A stretch of 21,969 nucleotides of DNA, from positions 1 through 21,969 of the IMG/VR virus record IMGVR_UViG_3300021959_000458; one strand, given 5' to 3'. This DNA is from a virus. A program made the translations under genes and the position numbers. The notes beneath the pieces were generated by a model. That model had not been told where the DNA came from and ran no database searches. It worked only from the letters and a program-made list of their open reading frames with translations. The first letter of the stretch is position 1, and each line of letters starts with the position of its first letter. Below are positions 1 through 8,317 of this stretch, piece by piece.

Positions 1-3000
1 GCACTTTCCGAAGCGACTGGTCTAGCAGTTAGAATAAATATATTCTTGTTACCAAATTTATCTATTGCTTTTTGTATTCTTGGAATTAGTGGGCCAGGCT
101 GGCCTTTAACTACTTTATTAAATTCACTGAAATCAAACTCAGCTCCTTCTGCTAGAAGTTGTTCTCCTTTTGCTGCAAACTCGGCCGGAGTTATCATATA
201 GCTTTTGCCATCTTTTTTAACTATAACCTGGCTCTTGCTAAACGCTAGAGTGTCATCAAAGTCATAAACACTTATACCTTTTGGATTTTCAGAGTAGGAT
301 CTTTTGGCTGCGTTTTTAAAAGCTTTGTCTAAGTTACTATTTTTATTAGCATTTTCTGGATTAGTTTTAGAAAACAAAGAACCTACAAAATTTCCAGTCT
401 TAACATCAAGAAACATGATGCCTAAATCTTTATATCTAACGTCAAATATTGGATCTCCAGGTCTATAACCTATACCCATTTTTTCTTGAGTACCTCTTTC
501 TCTTAATATCTTATCTAGTTTATCGGGCAAAATAGCTGTATCATAATCTTTTAAAAGTGTTTTTATGTCTTTTAAAACACTAGCATCTTTATTGATAAGA
601 TACTTTACACTATTGGTAGCCATAGTTTTAGCTGTGATAACATGCTCAAGTACTAGTTTGTCTTTATCAAAAGCTAAACCCATTTCAGCAAGCTCTTCAA
701 CTGTAGCTATTGTTCCATCGCTTTTAACCGGAACAAATCTAGGTGCAGCCATTGCTTTGCCTACTCCGTTCATGTCGGCGAACTGACTTATTATTAAAAA
801 TTCAGCTGCTGCTAACGATATGCTACCATCTTCTACCGAATTAGCTAAAAATTCTAAAGATTCTAAAAATATTGCTTTATCTACTTCTCCTTCATTATAA
901 AGATCTAAAACCTTATCTATTTTTCCTTGCTCGCCAAGTTCAAGGAATTTCTTACTAACGTACCAATTTTTTCTAGATTGATCCGCCGGTCTTTTTTTAC
1001 CTTTAGTTGATTCGATACCTAAGCTGTTATTCATATCAGCAACGTTACCAAAATTACCGTTTCTACTAGATTTACCTTTTGGTCTTAACTCTACATTTTC
1101 AGATGTTAAAATTAATCCATCAGGCTGTTTTTTCATTAAAAATCCAGCTAAGCCTCCTGGTTTTTGAAGACCGTCATACCAACCTCTAATAAACTTATCC
1201 TCTCCTAAAAAATCAAAAAGCTTTTTAGAAGCTAATCTAGTTTCATTAATAAGGTCTATGTTTTTCAGATCAAACTTTCTTTCAATACCGGCTTGAGCAA
1301 AAATATCTTTATATTCTATAGGAGACATTATTTCTCTAGCGACATCTAAAGACAAGTCTAAAGCTACGCTCTTTTTATCTCTACTTTGTATTTGAAACTG
1401 ATAATTATTAAACAAAGCATTGCTACTTATTTGATCAGCTATTTGTTTTAGTTTACGTTCTGTCAATCCTAGTACTTCGTTTTCTTTGAAATGGCCTACT
1501 ATCGCTGTTTTTAAGTTTCCATTTTCAGCTACCAGTCTATTTATAAATGTCTCAGTGTTTATTCCTTCAATAAAATTGTTTATTACTGTGGGATCGTTTT
1601 TAGCAGCATCATACAATGCCGATACAGATCTTTTCACATTACCTCTTTCTGCTTGTTTGTTGAATTCTTGAACAAAATTGTTTGCTAAAACAGTGCCTAC
1701 TCTTTCTTGGTTTTCTTCAAATGCTTTTCTTATTTCGCTATTTGGATTTAAAAGCTCTTGACCATAGACGTCAAAAGCATACTCTTCAGCTAATGCTTTC
1801 GCTAGTGCTTCTTTTCTACCTCTAATAACTTCATCACCTTTGAACATGTAAGTTAAGAACTGCTCATCAGTAATTTTATTAGCAGCATTAGGTAGTCTTC
1901 TAACTAGCTGTGCACCAGATGTTCTACCTGCTTTGTCAGTACCAACACTTTCACGATCTATTTTTTTACCTTCCCAATCAGAAGTGAACTTACCATCAAC
2001 AGACTTTTGAATAGCAAAAGGCATACCTTGCATAAGCCAAGTGGTGGTCATGTTTTCAAGTATAGGCTTTTTAAGTTTTAAGAAGTTATTTCTAAGTTCA
2101 CCACCACGTTTAGCGCCTAACATCTTTTTAAATTCAATATCAGCTTGCTTACCTATTTCTTTTTTAATCTCAGACATTAAAGGCGTAACAGTCTTGTTTA
2201 TAGATGTTGCAGCATCAATACGCGATTTAAGTGTTTTAGTTATAAGCAGTATTTTGTCTTTTACTTTTGATACCATTTCAGCTGGTAGTACTTTACTATC
2301 TACTAAGTTTTTATATTCAACTCTTGGGGCTTCAGTTGTTGTTTCAACTACTGGTTCGTCAGCCACCTGTCTTGCTTCTTCAGTGTCTAAGCTTTCAGCT
2401 CGTCTTTCAGATTCTACTGCTAATCTCTTCTTAGCATCTAACTTACTAAATCTAGCATTAGCAAATAAGAACTCACCAAAAGTAATAGGTTCGCCGCTAG
2501 CAGTTTTTCTAACAGCTTTTGGATCAAAGTTTATTAATCTATCAACAACTCTCTCTAAGGTTATTTCTGCTTCTTCTCTAGAAGTAGATCTAGAGTTTAC
2601 ATAATTATATATAGGACCACCTGGTAGTGTAGCTTCATATATTGGATTAAATACTTTAGCATCTTGAAACTCTTCTTTTGTTTTTACATCTTTAGGTACT
2701 AAGTTATTTACGTCTTGCAGTATGCTTCTACTTCTTTTATTTTCTCCAGGCACGAACTCTTCAAGCTTTAGTTCTGCTTGCTTAGTTAGTTTACCTTTTT
2801 GTATATTTTTTTGATAATCTTTTATGAAGTCGAAAACATCTTGACCAGTTTCAAACCTAGCATTCTTAAGACCAAAACGAGTTTTAAATATTTTTACTAT
2901 TTTTCTACCTAACTCCATCAACACAGAATCTTGTAGTTGATCTTTACTTACTTGGTTCTTGCCTATCATGTCAGATAGTGCGGTGAAATATTCATCTGCG

Positions 3001-6000
3001 TTTTTTAAATCATCTACATCTACGCCTCTATCCCTGTAGTTTTTTTGCATTCTTTCATCTATAGTATCAAATAAGCCTTTATCTTTTAATATCTGCTTAA
3101 ATTCATCAACTACCTTAGCCATCTCTTTATTATTGGCAAACTCAGATTTAAGTATTTTGTGAAGAAGTTCATGGCTAGCTACAGAAATAGCTTGGAATTT
3201 TACAGCTACTTTTTCGTTTATAATTATAGTGCCATCTTCATCAATCATAAAGCCGTCAGATTTAAGATCTTCTATCTTTGTTTTGAGATTGTACTTTTTT
3301 CCTTCTTTTTTTGCCTTAGCTTCTAAAAATTCAATCATTTCTTTAGGATCACTAAAAGATTCAACTTTATCAGTTTTACCTTTAATAACTTCAGTTTGCT
3401 CTTTTATAGCTTTACCTGCGGCTAAGTTTATTATGTCTTGTTTCTCTTTATTAAGAGCTTCTATTCTTTCATCTATTTTAGAAGTAGCTTGCTCATCAAG
3501 ATTCTTTTTTTCTGCTTCTAGTTTTTCAATTTGGCTACCTTTTATAGCAGCGTCAATAAATGCAGTTGGATTGTTTAACATCCAAGCAGGTGCTTTTGGC
3601 GCATAGCTTCTTATAGCTTTTGCTTGATCTATTATGTCATCTGCTTCTTCTTGAGTAATTTCTCCTCTAGTTACAAAGTGGTTTAAGACTTTTTGAGAGT
3701 AGTCTATGTTTTCTGACAACTTGTGAAGATTCTTAAGTCTATTTTTAGGATTCATAGAAAAACCTTCAACAGCAGATTTTAAATTAGCATTTGTCATACC
3801 AGCAGCTGTTGCGCTTAATATTGCCGTATTCCTAAAGTCATCAGCCGTCATTTCTTCTATTAGAAAATCTTGGCTAGCTATTTCATTTATTTTTGGATTA
3901 ACAACATAAGTTTCAGCTCCTTCTTGTATAACCTCTTCTCCTATTTCTTTAGTTATAGCAGTGCCAGTCTTATAAAACTCTTTACCAACGTTAGTTATAC
4001 CTCTTTTAAAAGACTCTATAAAAGCTATTGTACCTTTGTTTCTGTAGTCGTTTATAGATTGCCTAGCCACACCAGCTCTAGCAAATATATCGTCTAGCTT
4101 GTTAAGCAAAGGAATTCTTGGATTTATAGGCCCTGTGGAGCCATATATAACAGAAGTCATAGGTGCTGCTATAAGAGCTAATTTCTCAGCCTCAGAGTCA
4201 GTTAGTCCAGCTTGCTTAGCCTGATTAAAAGTGCTTTTGTATCCATTACTATAACCACTCGTGCCGTAATATATAGTAGCGTCAGCAACTCTAACATCAA
4301 AAGATAAATTTTTACCAAAGGAACCTTTTGTATTACCTTTTACAAACCTGCCAGTTTTTAAATTTCTAGCTTGCAAATTTATAGGCTTTAAGCCTTTTGC
4401 TTTCCTTATAGCATTTGTTCTATTTATATATTTAGAAGAAGCTGCGTATCTGAGCTTACCTACGCCTTTAGTTAAAGCTACATCAGCTAATAAGTTGCCT
4501 AGCATTCTTCCACCATGCACTGATAAACCATATCCGCTATATTCTACGTCGTATTTTCCTACTTTATCTATTATGTTGCTTATTCGTTGATATTCTTTGC
4601 TACTAACTCTGTCAGATATAGGTAAGCTATTAGCTACGTTATATATCGCACCGTCGTCACCTTTTATATACTCTTCGTTACCAACTTTAGCTTTTAATCC
4701 TCCTAAAGAAACAAAGTGTTTTTGCTTAGTATCAGACATGTCAACTAAGTTTTTTGAAGATATACTTCTGTTCATGTATCTAGGATCAATTCCAGTAACG
4801 TCTAATAATGCGCCAGTAAATAAATCACCTATACCTCCAAAGTTCTCCATCGCACCATACGCATTGTATTCAACCCAGTTAGATAATTTGTCTAAAGCAG
4901 ACTGCGCAGTACCGTCTTCTAGTGTATTTTTATAATATTCTTCTTCTTTTTTAGCTAGCTCTTTTTTATACTTATTTAAATTTGTAAAATTATTTTTCTT
5001 CCATAAATCTAGTACTGATGTGTCGAAGGCTGGTATTAATCCACCGTTTTCTCTTACAAAACTATTGTAAGCTAAATCCATAGTTTTAAACTGCTCGTAT
5101 TTTTTAGGATTTTTTTCGTAGTCCTTGTAAAACTCTTTAGCAGTATGCTTTTCGTGCAATTCTTGAACATAATTATTTAAATGTATATCGAGCTCATACT
5201 CTTTGTTTATTTTTTTAAATTCTTCAGCATCAAAACCTTCTCCTGTAAAAACTCTTCTAACACCTGCTTGAGCTGAAGGTACATATTTAAATCCATCTTC
5301 TGCGTCTTTTGTAGAAAAATCTTTAGTAATACCTAGTTTATTTAGATGGCCTTGCAGATCAAGATTATTTGGCAGTCCTTTTATGTTTGGGTAGTATTTT
5401 TTTACAAACCAATCGCTAGATTTTTCATACACAAACTCAGGTGCAGGCTCTTTATCATAGTAGTACATGTTTGCATCTGATGGGTCTACGTTTAAGTCGT
5501 ATTTGTTATAAAAATCTCTAGGTGTTTTTGCAGATGGAGCTCCTAACTCTACTTCTCTTTCTTCAGAAACTTGCTCAGGCATATCTATAGCAAAAGTTTG
5601 CTGACCAATATCGGACATAGAGCCTGACTGTCTAGCGGCTTCTCGTTGCAGTTCTTCTTCAACTTTGTAAATACCAAATGGATCAGAAAGATCTATATCT
5701 TCTTCTTCTGGCAAAGTTTCTGATAAAGGCTTAGCAGAAGGCGCTTCTGGATAATCTTTGTTGTAATATTTTTTTTGTTTTCTTATTTTAGAAGCCCATT
5801 CTTCTATATTTTCAGGCTCGACTACTTTCTCTTCTTTAGCATAAGAAACTAAATTATCTGCTTCTATAGCCACATCTAAAGATGTTTTTATTTCAACTTG
5901 ATATTTTCCATTTCCTACACTTTTTGCGTTAGGATAGTTTTTGAAAAAATCCGCCTTTTGCTGTGCGGTGTATTTACGTATATCTATAACTAAAGGGTTG

Positions 6001-6005
6001 CCCAT
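1..6005 (-). CDS. Giant polyvalent virion protein with zincin metallopeptidase and HAD domains (C-terminus cut by window edge)
   Basis: The frame opens with ATG at 6005..6003 (MGNPLVIDIRKY) and stays open to the left edge: 2001 codons, no stop, 3' end missing. Residues 1-330 are charged and low in complexity. Residues about 380-720 hold Gly/Ala-rich helical segments, one (about 570-625) semi-hydrophobic, followed by EIGEEVIQEGAE near 686-698. A zincin domain lies at about 905-1010: strand DEDGTIIIN, then HELLH at 945-949, with E1005 (ADEYFTAL) a plausible third zinc ligand. Residues 1180-1900 are long helical stretches of unknown role. A HAD-type domain begins near 1908: DFDDTL (nucleophile D1915, acid/base D1917) and motif II ILTARP (T1993). 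Family knowledge: such multidomain proteins in podovirus-like phages are packaged and ejected, or act early on the host. Placement after two putative ejection proteins, 19 bases downstream, supports that. Enzyme motifs are seen directly; targets are unknown. Confidence 0.85.
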   Translation of the reverse strand, partial: MGNPLVIDIRKYTAQQKADFFKNYPNAKSVGNGKYQVEIKTSLDVAIEADNLVSYAKEEKVVEPENIEEWASKIRKQKKYYNKDYPEAPSAKPLSETLPEEEDIDLSDPFGIYKVEEELQREAARQSGSMSDIGQQTFAIDMPEQVSEEREVELGAPSAKTPRDFYNKYDLNVDPSDANMYYYDKEPAPEFVYEKSSDWFVKKYYPNIKGLPNNLDLQGHLNKLGITKDFSTKDAEDGFKYVPSAQAGVRRVFTGEGFDAEEFKKINKEYELDIHLNNYVQELHEKHTAKEFYKDYEKNPKKYEQFKTMDLAYNSFVRENGGLIPAFDTSVLDLWKKNNFTNLNKYKKELAKKEEEYYKNTLEDGTAQSALDKLSNWVEYNAYGAMENFGGIGDLFTGALLDVTGIDPRYMNRSISSKNLVDMSDTKQKHFVSLGGLKAKVGNEEYIKGDDGAIYNVANSLPISDRVSSKEYQRISNIIDKVGKYDVEYSGYGLSVHGGRMLGNLLADVALTKGVGKLRYAASSKYINRTNAIRKAKGLKPINLQARNLKTGRFVKGNTKGSFGKNLSFDVRVADATIYYGTSGYSNGYKSTFNQAKQAGLTDSEAEKLALIAAPMTSVIYGSTGPINPRIPLLNKLDDIFARAGVARQSINDYRNKGTIAFIESFKRGITNVGKEFYKTGTAITKEIGEEVIQEGAETYVVNPKINEIASQDFLIEEMTADDFRNTAILSATAAGMTNANLKSAVEGFSMNPKNRLKNLHKLSENIDYSQKVLNHFVTRGEITQEEADDIIDQAKAIRSYAPKAPAWMLNNPTAFIDAAIKGSQIEKLEAEKKNLDEQATSKIDERIEALNKEKQDIINLAAGKAIKEQTEVIKGKTDKVESFSDPKEMIEFLEAKAKKEGKKYNLKTKIEDLKSDGFMIDEDGTIIINEKVAVKFQAISVASHELLHKILKSEFANNKEMAKVVDEFKQILKDKGLFDTIDERMQKNYRDRGVDVDDLKNADEYFTALSDMIGKNQVSKDQLQDSVLMELGRKIVKIFKTRFGLKNARFETGQDVFDFIKDYQKNIQKGKLTKQAELKLEEFVPGENKRSRSILQDVNNLVPKDVKTKEEFQDAKVFNPIYEATLPGGPIYNYVNSRSTSREEAEITLERVVDRLINFDPKAVRKTASGEPITFGEFLFANARFSKLDAKKRLAVESERRAESLDTEEARQVADEPVVETTTEAPRVEYKNLVDSKVLPAEMVSKVKDKILLITKTLKSRIDAATSINKTVTPLMSEIKKEIGKQADIEFKKMLGAKRGGELRNNFLKLKKPILENMTTTWLMQGMPFAIQKSVDGKFTSDWEGKKIDRESVGTDKAGRTSGAQLVRRLPNAANKITDEQFLTYMFKGDEVIRGRKEALAKALAEEYAFDVYGQELLNPNSEIRKAFEENQERVGTVLANNFVQEFNKQAERGNVKRSVSALYDAAKNDPTVINNFIEGINTETFINRLVAENGNLKTAIVGHFKENEVLGLTERKLKQIADQISSNALFNNYQFQIQSRDKKSVALDLSLDVAREIMSPIEYKDIFAQAGIERKFDLKNIDLINETRLASKKLFDFLGEDKFIRGWYDGLQKPGGLAGFLMKKQPDGLILTSENVELRPKGKSSRNGNFGNVADMNNSLGIESTKGKKRPADQSRKNWYVSKKFLELGEQGKIDKVLDLYNEGEVDKAIFLESLEFLANSVEDGSISLAAAEFLIISQFADMNGVGKAMAAPRFVPVKSDGTIATVEELAEMGLAFDKDKLVLEHVITAKTMATNSVKYLINKDASVLKDIKTLLKDYDTAILPDKLDKILRERGTQEKMGIGYRPGDPIFDVRYKDLGIMFLDVKTGNFVGSLFSKTNPENANKNSNLDKAFKNAAKRSYSENPKGISVYDFDDTLAFSKSQVIVKKDGKSYMITPAEFAAKGEQLLAEGAEFDFSEFNKVVKGQPGPLIPRIQKAIDKFGNKNIFILTARPVASES

Positions 6006-6024
6006 GCTTATTTAATTAAACTAT

Positions 6025-7215
6025 TTATTTTATATCAAGTATTTCTTTAGCCGTTTTATTTATTTTTTCGTCAGACCATTTAGGATTTTCTTTTCTCAAT
6101 TCTTTTTCCATATTTGCTAGCTCAGTACTTTTATCATCTGTGCCGCTAGCAGGTGGCGTTGCTGTTCCTTGTATCTTAACTAACTTAGGTGGCTCTCCTG
6201 TTTTTGTAGGATATGCATAATATTCTCCATCTTGCAGTGTTATCTTGTCTGGAGAATAGTAAGCGCTGGTGTCGTTTCTAAAATTGTTTTTTGAAGCAGC
6301 AACTTGTTTTGCTTTATAGCCTTCGTTAGAAACGCTAGACAACACATCCATGTAATTATCTACAACTATATCTCTTAGGCCTTTAAAGCTAATAGCACCG
6401 CTATTATATTGGTCTAAACTTTGAGCAATGTAAGGATCATCTATCATTTTAACATTACCTATTAATCCGTCTGAAATTATAGACATCAAAGTATTTCTGC
6501 CTCCTTCGTCTATAGCTAATGCTAATTTGCTTTTTTCTAATTCGTACGTAGGATTACCAGGTTTCAACGGGACTCCAGCCTTATACGCCGTATCCGATGC
6601 TTTCAACATGTTTTTAGCAGCACTAAAAGCTTTTAATTCATATCCTGGTAAGTTGTCCATGGGGATAGCGCCATCATCACCTGCAAAACTAGGATTACCA
6701 TATTCGTCTACAACCATATCAAATTGTTCTGTAAATACAGATTGTAGTAAATTTACGTTAGCTATGTTTTCTGGCGACAAAGATGTTCTTTGTTGTCTTA
6801 TATCTTCTACTAGCTTTTGCTTGAACTCTCCGTAGTTCTTCATCTTAGCACTTAGATTTGTAAAAGAATTTTTTATATTAGTCATTTGACCTTGAAGATA
6901 CATATATCTATCACTACCTGTCTCTTGTTGAGATAATTCTCTACCAAGCACGACATAGTTGTGTTTTTGAGTTGTTAAGAAGCTATGTATGCTATTCTTA
7001 TATTTGTCTGGTATTGTTGTTAAGTCTACGTCTTGAGGAAGATTGTTCAAATAACTTTCTAATTTATTTTCATATACGTTTTTAACCGATCCTCCCGGAT
7101 TAGACGTAGGCGTAGTTCCTCCGCGAGTAGCTATTTGTAAGCCTTGATTAAACGCTGCTCCAATATCTACAAATCTTTTATTAGGACTTTTTCTTTGTGT
7201 TTGTGAATTAATCAT
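6025..7215 (-). CDS. Putative medium-sized internal virion/ejection protein
   Basis: I do not recognise a named family. The 396-residue product is mostly charged and predicted helical, with no signal peptide or membrane segment. The N-terminal 50 residues are Gly/Thr/Asn-rich (ATRGGTTPTSNPGG) and likely flexible. Residues 90-330 look like a helical bundle. A short beta-like piece with DGEYYAYPTKTGEPPK (about 328-343) is followed by a Thr/Gly linker and a basic C-terminal helix ending AKEILDIK. It starts 2 bases after the stop of the 227-residue gene and is followed 19 bases later by the giant gene, so the three are surely co-transcribed. Its start is backed by an AAAAGG motif 5 bases upstream, one of the few Shine-Dalgarno-like sites here. 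Position and size suggest the middle member of a three-protein ejection set (compare T7 gp14/gp15/gp16), which is inference. A tail or capsid cargo protein is the alternative. Confidence 0.8.
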   Translation of the reverse strand: MINSQTQRKSPNKRFVDIGAAFNQGLQIATRGGTTPTSNPGGSVKNVYENKLESYLNNLPQDVDLTTIPDKYKNSIHSFLTTQKHNYVVLGRELSQQETGSDRYMYLQGQMTNIKNSFTNLSAKMKNYGEFKQKLVEDIRQQRTSLSPENIANVNLLQSVFTEQFDMVVDEYGNPSFAGDDGAIPMDNLPGYELKAFSAAKNMLKASDTAYKAGVPLKPGNPTYELEKSKLALAIDEGGRNTLMSIISDGLIGNVKMIDDPYIAQSLDQYNSGAISFKGLRDIVVDNYMDVLSSVSNEGYKAKQVAASKNNFRNDTSAYYSPDKITLQDGEYYAYPTKTGEPPKLVKIQGTATPPASGTDDKSTELANMEKELRKENPKWSDEKINKTAKEILDIK

Positions 7216-7217
7216 AA

Positions 7218-7901
7218 TTACCTTTTAAATAAGTTATTAGGTTCTGCTTCCATCATATAATCAACTTTTTGCTGAGCCACATTACCAACACCACCAGCTA
7301 ATTGACCTATGCCACCCATCACTGCTTGTTTTGCTTGTGCTCTTGCTTCTCTAGCGTCGGATAGTCTATCTTGAGACATGCCTAGCAGTGTTCCTGTTTT
7401 CTGTGCTTGCATTTGTCTAGAAAGTAAATCGCCTTCTCTTTCCTGCGCTTGCAATTGTCCAGCCATACCTCTTTCTGCCATTAAGTTTGCTCTTTCTTGT
7501 TGACCTATATCTACCGAAGCTCTTTGAGCATTAACCGCTTGTTGGCCTGCCATAGCTTGTGCTAACGCGGCTATACCACTTCCACCAGCTGCTCCCGCGA
7601 ACTGATCCATAGTGTTCGCCATTCCTTGAGCTTGTTGTTGCGCTTGGAAATCTGCTGCTTGGGTATTTACTGTAAGATCTTCGTAAACATTTTCCATGTT
7701 CTTATAAGGATTAGATGTGTCTAGCTCTTCAAGCTGTCTCTTATACATGTCAAACTCTGCTTGAGCATTTCTTTCTTCTGCTCTTCTCTGTTTACTACCT
7801 ATAATACCACTAGCTATACCAACTAGGCCTCCTACCGCATTGCCGGCTTGCGAAAGTGCCATAGCAGGTAGTATTTTAAATGGTGAATTATTTTTTTGCA
7901 T
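7218..7901 (-). CDS. Putative small ejection/internal virion protein with glycine zipper
   Basis: The 227-residue product is rich in Ala, Gln and Gly. Near the N-terminus residues 20-35 form a perfect glycine zipper (G20, G24, G28, G32 at four-residue spacing) in a hydrophobic stretch. A second Gly-rich hydrophobic stretch (VMGGIGQLAGGVG) occupies about 194-206. Between them are Gln/Ala/Met-rich helices with the segment GGSGIAALAQAMAGQQ near 107-122. I recognise this layout from uncharacterised structural proteins of marine phages. Known counterparts by general character are the small ejection proteins of podoviruses (T7 gp14, P22 gp7), which insert in the host envelope as part of the DNA channel; homology is not shown. 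It begins 27 bases after the 125-residue gene and ends 2 bases before the next start. A minor tail or capsid-lumen protein remains possible. Confidence 0.8.
   Translation of the reverse strand: MQKNNSPFKILPAMALSQAGNAVGGLVGIASGIIGSKQRRAEERNAQAEFDMYKRQLEELDTSNPYKNMENVYEDLTVNTQAADFQAQQQAQGMANTMDQFAGAAGGSGIAALAQAMAGQQAVNAQRASVDIGQQERANLMAERGMAGQLQAQEREGDLLSRQMQAQKTGTLLGMSQDRLSDAREARAQAKQAVMGGIGQLAGGVGNVAQQKVDYMMEAEPNNLFKR
7221..7226 (-). promoter_or_regulatory. Shine-Dalgarno-like site for the 396-residue gene
   Basis: On the minus strand AAAAGG sits 5 bases before the ATG at 7215..7213. It overlaps the last two codons (Lys-Arg) of the upstream gene, whose TAA lies between the site and the start. 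Most other genes here lack any such motif, so this may be a real ribosome site or a by-product of the Lys-Arg codons. Confidence 0.4.
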
Positions 7902-7928
7902 TTTATTTAATATCTATATAGTTACACA

Positions 7929-8306
7929 TTATTTACTACTTTCAAATATCTCAGATCCCATTGCAAATAGCTCTGCTTTTTCAGTAGAATTATTTTTAAC
8001 TTCAACTTCCGCATAATAACCAAGTAGACTTGTCATATTAGCTCTATTGTCCTTGCTGAAGAACAAAAAGTCGTTAGATGCCGGCAATACTGTATTGCTC
8101 GCTACGTCGCAAGTTATTTGCTTAGCTGCGTAGTCTACGTCAGTTATAGGGCCTAATCGAACTAAAGAAGCGCTATCTGCAAAGTCTACAGAGGTAGCGT
8201 CGGCAAAGTTGTAGGTACTAGTATCAGCGTAATAAGCTACGTCTGTAGTTCCTTTTTGTATTGCTTGATTTAGTGGATAAGTTAGTGTAAATGTTATATT
8301 TGGCAT
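7929..8306 (-). CDS. Small virion structural protein (125 aa)
   Basis: This 125-residue protein looks beta-rich, starting MPNITFTLTYPLN. Its C-terminus (SLLGYYAEVEVKNNST, then KAELFAMGSEIFESSK) matches a pattern I recall from small conserved proteins in marine phage structural modules, often unannotated or called virion proteins. A short internal repeat is visible, NFADATSVDFADSAS at about residues 33-47. DFLFFSKDNRANM near 78-90 is also characteristic. No signal peptide or membrane segment is present. It starts 11 bases after the 822-residue gene and has no Shine-Dalgarno site (leader AATTAACAT). Its position between a large beta-rich tail protein and the putative ejection proteins suggests a small adhesin-associated, decoration or tail component. 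The exact role is unknown. Confidence 0.8.
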   Translation of the reverse strand: MPNITFTLTYPLNQAIQKGTTDVAYYADTSTYNFADATSVDFADSASLVRLGPITDVDYAAKQITCDVASNTVLPASNDFLFFSKDNRANMTSLLGYYAEVEVKNNSTEKAELFAMGSEIFESSK

Positions 8307-8317
8307 ATGTTAATTGT

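Noticed and set aside
2041-2604. Plus-strand open frame of 187 codons
   Set aside because: It lies wholly opposite the giant minus-strand gene, and its product is a Ser/Leu/Phe-rich mix typical of an antisense shadow. No leader or family resemblance is seen.
3229-3606. Plus-strand open frame of 125 codons overlapping the zincin region
   Set aside because: Its Ser/Leu/Phe-rich product is the complement of the conserved metallopeptidase region, which is clearly the real coding strand.
3870-4097. Plus-strand frame with hydrophobic, Phe/Tyr/Ser-rich product resembling a small membrane protein
   Set aside because: The hydrophobicity comes from complementing Lys/Glu-rich codons of the giant gene. 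No independent promoter or ribosome site is visible.
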